From VAZQ01 sp040510815 (GTDB lineage: Bacteria; Pseudomonadota; Alphaproteobacteria; Rhizobiales; Xanthobacteraceae): a stretch of 10,757 nucleotides of DNA. The notes beneath the pieces were generated by a model. The model searched no databases, had not been told where the DNA came from, and saw only the letters and a program-made list of their open reading frames with translations. A program made the position numbers and the translations under genes. Shown one piece after another: positions 1-5,736 of the stretch. The stretch lies in NCBI GenBank assembly GCA_040510815.1, contig JBEVIH010000045.1, positions 1 through 10,757 on the forward strand, written 5' to 3'. Every line of letters begins with the position of its first letter. The stretch's first letter is position 1.

Positions 1-1
1 T

Positions 2-271
2 CTCGACGCCCAGACGCGCGAGCAGCTGCAGGAGGACTTTCTCGCGATCTGGTCGCGAACCGGCGCAACGGTCGTCTTCGTCACCCACAGCATCGACGAG
101 GCGCTGTTCCTGTCCGACCGCATCTTCGTGTTCAATACCGCTCCGGGGCGGATCCGTTCCATCGTCGAGTCGCCGGTGGCTGCCGAGCGCCTGGGCGGCG
201 ACGTACGCACGCATCCCGATTTTGGAAAGTACCGGGCCGAATTGCGGGACATGCTGAGGAGCGACCCATGA
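2..271 (+). CDS. ABC transporter ATP-binding protein, nitrate/sulfonate/taurine type (C-terminal part, 5' end outside window)
   Basis: Only the last 89 residues are present; the frame enters from the left edge. This subunit hydrolyses ATP on the cytoplasmic face to drive import through the permease that follows. The fragment opens with LDAQTREQLQ, which matches the D-loop just after Walker B. FVTHSIDEALFLSDR follows, in which the His (residue 29 of the fragment) is the switch or H-loop histidine. The next stretch, with APGRI, and the tail HPDFGKYRAELRDML are typical of the SsuB/TauB/NrtD group rather than of the larger sugar or polyamine ATPases, which carry an extra C-terminal regulatory domain. 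The stop TGA overlaps the ATG of the permease (ATGA), implying translational coupling. Walker A, the Q-loop and the signature motif lie outside the window. Family call is secure; substrate unknown. Confidence 0.9.
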   Translation, partial: LDAQTREQLQEDFLAIWSRTGATVVFVTHSIDEALFLSDRIFVFNTAPGRIRSIVESPVAAERLGGDVRTHPDFGKYRAELRDMLRSDP

Positions 272-1107
272 GCGCATTGCAGGAGATGCCGCCACGCAAG
301 TCGGTTGCGGCGCCGCAGCCGACGCTGCCGCAGCGGCTGCGCGAAGTCCTGACCAGCCCGAATGCCATCCGCACCGCTTCGGTCGCGGTCTTCTTCGTGA
401 TCTGGGAATATTACGGCCGTCGCATGGACCCGATCTTCATGGCGCCGCCGAGCGCGATCTTCGAGGCCGCGCTGCAACTGATCCAGAGCGGTGCGCTGAA
501 GAAAGCGCTGATGCAAACCTTGTGGCCGTTCTCGGTTGGCATGGCGCTCACGGTGGTGGTCGGCATTGCGCTTGGGATCGTCATGGCGCAATGGCGCACC
601 CTGGAATATGTGCTCGATCCCTTCATCAACGCGCTCTACGCCATCCCGCGCATCGCGCTGGTGCCCCTGATCATCCTGTGGGCGGGCCTGGAATTCGTCG
701 GCAAGGTCACGATCCTGGTCTCGGTCGCGATCTTTCCCATCACGGTGAACACCTTTGCCGGCATCCGCGACGTGCGCGGCTCCATGCTGGAGATCGGGCG
801 GGCCTATGGCGCGACCGAATGGCAGATCTTCTGGAAGATCATTCTGCCGGCGGCGGTTCCCTTCATCATGGCGGGCATTCGCCTCGCGGTCGGGTTGGCG
901 ATCATCGGCATCATCGTCGCGGAATTCTTCACCGCCATCAGCGGGCTGGGCGGCATGATCGTCGAATACGCCAATGTGTTCGCCACCGCGAAGCTGTTCG
1001 TGCCGATCATCGTCATTGCGATCGTCGGCGTGGTGCTGACCGAGCTCGTCATGTGGTTGGAACGGCGCATGTCGCGCTGGCGCCAGCTCGAGCGCGAGCG
1101 ATTTTGA
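268..1107 (+). CDS. ABC transporter permease, nitrate/sulfonate/taurine (SsuC/TauC) type
   Basis: Inner-membrane permease of 279 residues, a normal length for this family. A cytoplasmic N-terminus of about 35 residues is followed by hydrophobic segments near residues 36-48, 88-108, 129-160, 193-220 and 244-264, consistent with a BPD_transp_1 domain. The EAA loop that docks on the ATPase is visible at about residues 175-194 (EIGRAYGA then WKIILP), followed by AVPFIMAGIRLAVGLA, close to the usual pattern of SsuC-like permeases. The ATG is supported by GAGGAG six bases upstream (256-261) and by its ATGA overlap with the ATPase stop. It forms an importer with the preceding ATPase and an unseen binding protein. 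Sulfonate, taurine, nitrate, thiamine-precursor or aromatic ligands are all possible in this family, and nothing here decides among them. Confidence 0.93.
   Translation: MSALQEMPPRKSVAAPQPTLPQRLREVLTSPNAIRTASVAVFFVIWEYYGRRMDPIFMAPPSAIFEAALQLIQSGALKKALMQTLWPFSVGMALTVVVGIALGIVMAQWRTLEYVLDPFINALYAIPRIALVPLIILWAGLEFVGKVTILVSVAIFPITVNTFAGIRDVRGSMLEIGRAYGATEWQIFWKIILPAAVPFIMAGIRLAVGLAIIGIIVAEFFTAISGLGGMIVEYANVFATAKLFVPIIVIAIVGVVLTELVMWLERRMSRWRQLERERF
1086..1105 (+). terminator. Weak candidate intrinsic terminator at the 3' end of the permease gene
   Basis: GCTCG (1086-1090) pairs with CGAGC (1095-1099) around a four-base loop, followed by GATTTT running into the TGA stop. The stem is only 5 bp and the T tract only 4, and it lies inside the coding region, so it is a marginal candidate. 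A 12-base perfect palindrome, GCTGGCGCCAGC (1076-1087), sits just before it and partly competes. On the minus strand the hairpin is not followed by a T tract, so it would not serve the converging operon. Confidence 0.25.
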
Positions 1108-1116
1108 CCGCGTCCA

Positions 1117-3465
1117 TCACTCCTTCTTGTCAGCGCGCGACAGCAACGCAAACAGCCGGGCCGGCGTGACCGGATATTCCCCGATCCGCACGCCGAACGG
1201 CGCAAGCGCGTTCTCGACCGCGGAGATGATCGCGCCGGCGGCCGGCACGCAGCCGGATTCGCCGACGCCCTTCACGCCGAGCGGATTGAGCGGGGAGGGG
1301 AATTCGGCCAGTTTCACCTCGATCCTGGGCACCTCGGTGGCGCCCGGAATGACGTAATCGGCAAAGGTGGTGGTGATCGGCTGCGCGTCGTCGTCGTAGC
1401 CCATCCATTCGAACAGTGCGTTGCCGATCGCATGCGCTGCGCCGCCGGTGAGCTGTCCTTCCACGATCATCGGATTGATGATTCGGCCGCTGTCGTTGAC
1501 CACGACATAGCGCAGAATACGCACGCCGCAGGTCTCGATATCCACCTCCACCTCGACGGCGTGGCACCCTCCGCCATAGGTAAGCGCATTCGGCAGGAAG
1601 CTCTGCATGCTTTCGAGCCCGGGCTCGAACTTGCCGGGCATGGAGTAGCCGGGAACGCCCGCCACGGCTTCGGCGATTTCGCGCAACGTCAGCCCGCTCC
1701 CGGGCGCGCCGGCGATCTCGACCCGCCCGTCGCGCAACTCGAGGTCGCTCACGCTCACCTCCAGCAAGTGGGCGGCGACCTTAAGCGCCTTGTCGCGGAC
1801 TGCGACTGCCGCGAGATGGACCGCGGAGCCGGCCGTCACGGTCTGACGGCTGGCGAAGCCGCCCTGACCGTAGGGGATGACCGCGGTGTCGCCGGCGGCG
1901 ACCGCGACGCTGTCGGGCGCAACGTCGAACTGCTCCGCGCAGATCTGCGCGAGCGCGGTCTTGATTCCCTGCCCCATGGGCATCGCGCCGGTGTAGACGG
2001 AAATCCGGCCGGAACGGCCGATCCGCACGATCCCGGATTCGAACGGTCCGCGCCCTGTCCCTTTGACGCCGTTGCCGAGCCCGATGCCGAGATAGCGGCC
2101 TTCGGCGCGCGCGCGACCCTGGCGCGCGGCAAAGCCGGTATAATCGATCGCCTCGAGCGCCATGCGCTGACAGCCGAGAAAGTCGCCGCTGTCGAGGGCG
2201 ACCGGCGATCCGGCCCGGGTCTTGAGGGGCGAGACATAAGGCATCTTTTCCGGTGGCACGAGATTGCGGCGCCGAACTTCCGCGCGATCGAGGCCAAGCT
2301 CGTCCGCGATGCGGTCGAGCAGGCGCTCCATCGCAAATGCACCTTCCGGATAGCCGGCGCCGCGCACCGGCATGGTGGCGACCTTGTTGGTCTCGGCCAC
2401 GCGTACGTCGAGTTGGTAGGCCGGTAGCATGTAGGGACCGGGCAGCGCGGTGGACGCATTGTACGGCAGGTTGATGCCCTGCGGCGTGTAGGCGCCTTCG
2501 TCGTGGATCATCTCCCCACGCACGCCCAGGAGGCGACCGCCGCTATCGAATGCGACATCGAGATCCCAATATTGGTCGCGCTCCTGGACCGCAGAGAGAA
2601 AATGCTCGCGCCGGTCTTCGATCCATTTGATCGGGCGTCGCAGCAGCAGGCATGACGCCGCCAGCGTGACCTCTTCCGGATACATGACGAACTTGGCGCC
2701 GAAGCCGCCGCCGACGTCGGGCGCGACCACGCGCAGCTGATTTTCGTCGAGCCGCAGCAGCATCATGAGGAAGGCGCGCACCTCGTGCGCGAGCTGCGTC
2801 GACGACCATAGCGTGAGCCGGTCCTCGTTGACGTCGTAGACCGCAATCGCGCCGCGCCCTTCGATCGAATGCGCGCCGCCGCGATGCTGCTTGAGTTTCA
2901 CGCTGGCGCGATGGGGAGCTCGCGCGAACGCGTCTGCGATGTCGCCGTAGGACTGCCGGAACTCGGTCAGGAGATTGCTGGCGCGGGCGTGGTGGGCACG
3001 CGGTGCTCCCGGTGCCAGGGCCTGCCGGCAGTCCGACACCGCGGGAAGCGTCTCGTAGTCGACCGCAACGAGTGCCGCGGCGTCCTCGGCGATAAAGCGC
3101 GTCTGCGCGATCACCACCGCCACCGCTTCGCCGACGAAGGCGACTTCGTCCTTGGCGAGCACGAGTGGCGTTATATCGGGCGGGAGTTGCGCCGTGCGAA
3201 ACTGGAGCGGAAGCCGCTCCTGTGCGAGCAGCGGCGCCAGATCGGCGAGCGTGAACACGGCATGCACGCCGGGGTATCGCTGAGCGGCACCGGTGTCGAT
3301 GGCGCGGATCAGGGCATGGGCATGCGGGCTGCGCACGAATGCCGCCTCCAGCATGTCGGCAAAGCGCAGATCGGCAACGAAGCGGCCCGCACCCGTGAGC
3401 AGGGGGCGATCTTCAAGCCGCTTGACGGAGTGGCCGACGTAGCGGGTTGCTGTCACGGCTTGCAC
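1117..3465 (-). CDS. Xanthine dehydrogenase/aldehyde oxidase family, molybdopterin-binding large subunit (CoxL/CutL-like, form II type)
   Basis: A 782-residue protein, the usual length of a stand-alone large subunit. It binds the molybdopterin cofactor and carries out hydroxylation of an aldehyde or ring carbon using water. The N-terminus (YVGHSVKRLEDRPLLTGAGRF, from residue 9) begins the a/b hammerhead domain, about 18-145. The cofactor-binding region follows with GGGFGAK (252-258), PVRGAGYPEG (366-375), MGQG (497-500) and GQGGFASRQ (533-541). GVGESG (733-738) holds the catalytic glutamate, E736. The VRGAG motif resembles the AYRGAGR signature of form II enzymes rather than the AYRCSFR loop of true CO dehydrogenase, but Tyr replaces the usual last Arg. 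The start is GTG, chosen because it places the family N-terminus correctly; no Shine-Dalgarno sequence is evident. It is the last gene of the operon. The FeS (CoxS) and FAD (CoxM) subunits are not in the window. Substrate unknown. Confidence 0.93.
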   Translation of the reverse strand: MQAVTATRYVGHSVKRLEDRPLLTGAGRFVADLRFADMLEAAFVRSPHAHALIRAIDTGAAQRYPGVHAVFTLADLAPLLAQERLPLQFRTAQLPPDITPLVLAKDEVAFVGEAVAVVIAQTRFIAEDAAALVAVDYETLPAVSDCRQALAPGAPRAHHARASNLLTEFRQSYGDIADAFARAPHRASVKLKQHRGGAHSIEGRGAIAVYDVNEDRLTLWSSTQLAHEVRAFLMMLLRLDENQLRVVAPDVGGGFGAKFVMYPEEVTLAASCLLLRRPIKWIEDRREHFLSAVQERDQYWDLDVAFDSGGRLLGVRGEMIHDEGAYTPQGINLPYNASTALPGPYMLPAYQLDVRVAETNKVATMPVRGAGYPEGAFAMERLLDRIADELGLDRAEVRRRNLVPPEKMPYVSPLKTRAGSPVALDSGDFLGCQRMALEAIDYTGFAARQGRARAEGRYLGIGLGNGVKGTGRGPFESGIVRIGRSGRISVYTGAMPMGQGIKTALAQICAEQFDVAPDSVAVAAGDTAVIPYGQGGFASRQTVTAGSAVHLAAVAVRDKALKVAAHLLEVSVSDLELRDGRVEIAGAPGSGLTLREIAEAVAGVPGYSMPGKFEPGLESMQSFLPNALTYGGGCHAVEVEVDIETCGVRILRYVVVNDSGRIINPMIVEGQLTGGAAHAIGNALFEWMGYDDDAQPITTTFADYVIPGATEVPRIEVKLAEFPSPLNPLGVKGVGESGCVPAAGAIISAVENALAPFGVRIGEYPVTPARLFALLSRADKKE

Positions 3466-3512
3466 GCGTCGTTGACGGTGGCAACGACCCTTGTGCGCGC
3501 AGCGAACCTTGT

Positions 3513-3529
3513 GGCCCAGTCCGTGGGCC
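3513..3529 (-). other. Perfect hairpin in the 156-base gap before the molybdenum hydroxylase gene
   Basis: On the transcribed strand GGCCCA, loop CGGAC, TGGGCC form a 6-bp stem with a 5-base loop, about 48 bases before the GTG start. No T tract follows, so it is not an intrinsic terminator. It could modulate translation, mark RNA processing, or be chance in GC-rich DNA. The whole gap (3466-3621) holds no convincing gene; I could not assign a promoter there with confidence. Confidence 0.3.
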
Positions 3530-3621
3530 GCCTGACCCTCCGCGAGAGGCAGAAGATTGAGCCGGGCCCGATCGGCGAAGGTGGCCGTGGGCGAAGCGTC
3601 ACGACGATCATTTGATTTGCT

Positions 3622-4776
3622 TCAGGATTGCAGCCACTGTTCGAAGCGCCGCTGCACCCGGGCATTGTTGTCTGCCCACCACCTGTAATCGACGATGTGC
3701 GCGAGCTTCTCGTTGTCGGGGTACGAGGGCATCAGCTTCGCCAGCGCCGGGTCGAGGAGATCGAAGGCCTTGGGATTTTGCGGAGCGTAATAGAGCAGGC
3801 GCGCGAACACCGCCTGGTATTCGGGCCGGCCGATGAAATCGAGAGCCTTCATCCCGCCCTTCGGATTGGGCGAGCCGACCGGGACGATCCAGCCTTCGGC
3901 GTGGCCGGCGTAGATCGCCTCGTTCCAGATCATCTCGTACGGCGCCCTGTGGTCGAGGATCGACTGAGTGGCGCGCCCGTTGGTCATATAGATGAGATCG
4001 ACCTCGTCTTGCTCCATCAGTTGCTGCGCTTGCGAATTATCGGACCACCAGGTCTTGATGTGCGGCTTGATGCGCTCGAGGCTGCGAAACACCCGGTCGA
4101 CGTCGAGGGGATAGAAGGCATCGTCCTTGATGCCGTCGGCCTTGGCGGCCGCTTCCATCGTCCAGAAGGCATCGCGCCGCAACGCGCGCCGGCCGGGAAA
4201 TTTCTCCACATTCCAGAAATCGGCCCATGAGTTCGGGTGTTCCCCACCCGGCCATTTCCTCTTGCTGTAGCATATGTTCATCGACTGGCTGGAGCAGCCG
4301 ATCACGTTCTCATGGTGAAGCTGCTGTGGATCGAGCGCCGATCTGTCCACCAGCGTCCAATCGATCGGGCTGATCATCTTGATGCGGGCGGCGATATACA
4401 CGTCCATGCCGCTGAGCCCGGCGATGTCGATCTGCTGCGCCTTGGCCTCGTGCATGGCGCGCAGCTTGGCGAATGTGTAAGGCTCCTGATACTGCACGGG
4501 GCTGCCGGTCTTTTTCGTGAAGGGATCAAAAAAAGCGGCAGAAATCGCCTGCTTCCAGGCCCCGCCATAAGTGAAATAGGTGACGGGCGGCTCGGCAGCC
4601 TGCGCCGTGCGCGTCGCAATCGCGCCCAGCGGCGACAGCAGCGCCGATCCGGCTGCGGCTTTGGCAAGCGCGCGCAGAAAATCGCGCCGCCCGAGGCCGC
4701 GCGTTTGCAACAGGGCGTCGCGCAGCCGGGCGCAGGCTGCGTCGACGCTTGCATCGCCATTTCGAGGATCGAACAT
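3622..4776 (-). CDS. ABC transporter substrate-binding protein B, PotD-like (extracellular solute-binding protein family), Tat-exported
   Basis: A 384-residue periplasmic binding protein that should deliver a ligand to the PotB/PotC-like permeases of this operon. The N-terminus holds a twin-arginine signal: R30-R31 in GRRDFLRAL, a hydrophobic stretch AAAGSALLSPLGA, and a likely cleavage after AQA (58-60). The n-region of about 29 residues is unusually long. The mature part has the family pattern: YFTYGGAWKQA, an alternating a/b body, SWADFWNVEKFPGRRALR, DEVDLIYMTNGRATQSI, and the C-terminal GWIVPVGSPNPKGG and YYAPQNPKA. The ATG follows GGAGG (4783-4787) with six bases between. It lies 24 bases after the crotonase stop. 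It is a clear paralogue of the binding protein at 7891-9039: the C-terminal 120 residues are mostly identical, while residues around 115-165 differ sharply. The ligand need not be a polyamine. Confidence 0.92.
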   Translation of the reverse strand: MFDPRNGDASVDAACARLRDALLQTRGLGRRDFLRALAKAAAGSALLSPLGAIATRTAQAAEPPVTYFTYGGAWKQAISAAFFDPFTKKTGSPVQYQEPYTFAKLRAMHEAKAQQIDIAGLSGMDVYIAARIKMISPIDWTLVDRSALDPQQLHHENVIGCSSQSMNICYSKRKWPGGEHPNSWADFWNVEKFPGRRALRRDAFWTMEAAAKADGIKDDAFYPLDVDRVFRSLERIKPHIKTWWSDNSQAQQLMEQDEVDLIYMTNGRATQSILDHRAPYEMIWNEAIYAGHAEGWIVPVGSPNPKGGMKALDFIGRPEYQAVFARLLYYAPQNPKAFDLLDPALAKLMPSYPDNEKLAHIVDYRWWADNNARVQRRFEQWLQS

Positions 4777-4781
4777 TGCTA

Positions 4782-4787
4782 TCCTCC
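4782..4787 (-). promoter_or_regulatory. Ribosome binding site of binding protein B
   Basis: GGAGGA on the minus strand, the strongest Shine-Dalgarno match in the operon's distal half. It ends five bases before the ATG at 4776 and fixes that start. Confidence 0.7.
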
Positions 4788-4800
4788 GTACGCTCTCGAC

Positions 4801-5712
4801 CTACGGTCCCGCCTTCTTTTGCCGCCCCTTGGCCGACCGTGGGCCCATGGGTTCGGGCTGAAATGGTCCGTCGCGCATGTCGAGATAGGCCTTGAGCCCG
4901 TGCTGGCGTTGAGTCTCGAACAACTTTTCCCGGAATTCATTGTGGGACGAGTGCGCAAGCGCGCCAAGGGCCCCTTCGAGCAGAAGGCCCGAATAGACAC
5001 CGGCGGCCTGCATGCCGAGCATGGTGATGGACTTGTTGAGCCGCACCGAGGGCTCCGGCACCAGTGCGATGCGTTTCGCCAGCGCGCGTGTCACCTCCAT
5101 GAGCTGATCATGCGGCACGACCTCGTTCACCATGCCGATGCGCAACGCCTCCTGGGCATCGAAGTGATCGCCGGTCAGCCCCCAGCGGTTCGCGGCCTTC
5201 CAGCCGCAGAGCGCGCCCAGCAGAAATGTCGTGTTCGAGATGTGGCGAACCTCGGGCTGCGCGAACACCGCCTGATCCGACGCAATGGTGATGTCGGCGG
5301 CGAGCTGGTACCAAAAGCCGCCCCCCATGGCCCAGCCGTTGACCGCCGCGATGATCGGCTTGCCCAGCCGCCACATGTGGGTCCACTGCGCGACCCGGCC
5401 GGCATCGTTGCGCTGCCAGAACTCGATGAACTCCGCGTGCGATTTTCCCTTCGGATCGGAATGCCGGGTGCCGGCCTTTCCGGTCTGACCCTGATCATAG
5501 CCGGCGCAGAACGCGCGGCCGGCGCCGGTGAGGATGATCACGCGGACGGCGCGGTCGGCATCCGCGCGTTCGAAGGCGCGATGCAGTTCGGCTTCGAGCT
5601 CGTGCGTAAGCGCGTTCATTCGCTCGGGTCGATTGAGCGTAATGGTCGCAATGCTGTCCTCGATGCTGTAGAGCAGCTCCTTGCTCGTCTCTTTGTTCGT
5701 CCCTTGGCTCAT
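4801..5712 (-). CDS. Enoyl-CoA hydratase/isomerase (crotonase) family protein, possible hydratase-lyase
   Basis: A 303-residue cytoplasmic crotonase-fold enzyme acting on a CoA thioester. Family features in order: ITLNRPERMNALT (24-36), the first oxyanion-hole segment AFCAGYD (67-73), a variable insert rich in charged residues (about 76-105), the second oxyanion segment VNGWAMGGGF (124-133), and FAQPEVRH (150-157). E154 matches the second catalytic Glu (Glu164) of rat enoyl-CoA hydratase. The position of the first catalytic Glu (Glu144), exactly 20 residues earlier, is W134. Loss of the first Glu is known in hydroxycinnamoyl-CoA hydratase-lyase, which also shares VNGW and GGGF, so a lyase-like reaction is possible. 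The C-terminus carries an extra Pro-rich then basic tail (about 280-303), making it longer than the usual 260 residues. The start follows AAGGA with six-base spacing. It lies 24 bases after the acyl-CoA synthetase, its likely partner. An ordinary hydratase or isomerase remains possible. Confidence 0.92.
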   Translation of the reverse strand: MSQGTNKETSKELLYSIEDSIATITLNRPERMNALTHELEAELHRAFERADADRAVRVIILTGAGRAFCAGYDQGQTGKAGTRHSDPKGKSHAEFIEFWQRNDAGRVAQWTHMWRLGKPIIAAVNGWAMGGGFWYQLAADITIASDQAVFAQPEVRHISNTTFLLGALCGWKAANRWGLTGDHFDAQEALRIGMVNEVVPHDQLMEVTRALAKRIALVPEPSVRLNKSITMLGMQAAGVYSGLLLEGALGALAHSSHNEFREKLFETQRQHGLKAYLDMRDGPFQPEPMGPRSAKGRQKKAGP

Positions 5713-5736
5713 TCCTCGTCCTTTCGTTGTTGGGCG

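Noticed and set aside
1432..2427. Plus-strand open frame of 331 codons
   Set aside because: It is antisense to the molybdenum hydroxylase, whose cofactor motifs are unmistakable.
1117..3465. Naming the molybdenum enzyme coxL (CO dehydrogenase)
   Set aside because: The AYRCSFR active-site loop of true CO dehydrogenase is absent, and coxM and coxS are not adjacent.
3495..3535. Possible sigma-54 promoter near the hairpin in the gap
   Set aside because: TGGGCC followed by a TTCGCT stretch does not give the required GG and GC at ten-base separation.
3453..3665. Small minus-strand open frame of 70 codons filling the gap before the molybdenum hydroxylase
   Set aside because: It starts inside the binding protein gene in another frame, has no clear ribosome site and no recognisable composition. 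An internal ATG at 3612 would give 51 codons but is equally unsupported.
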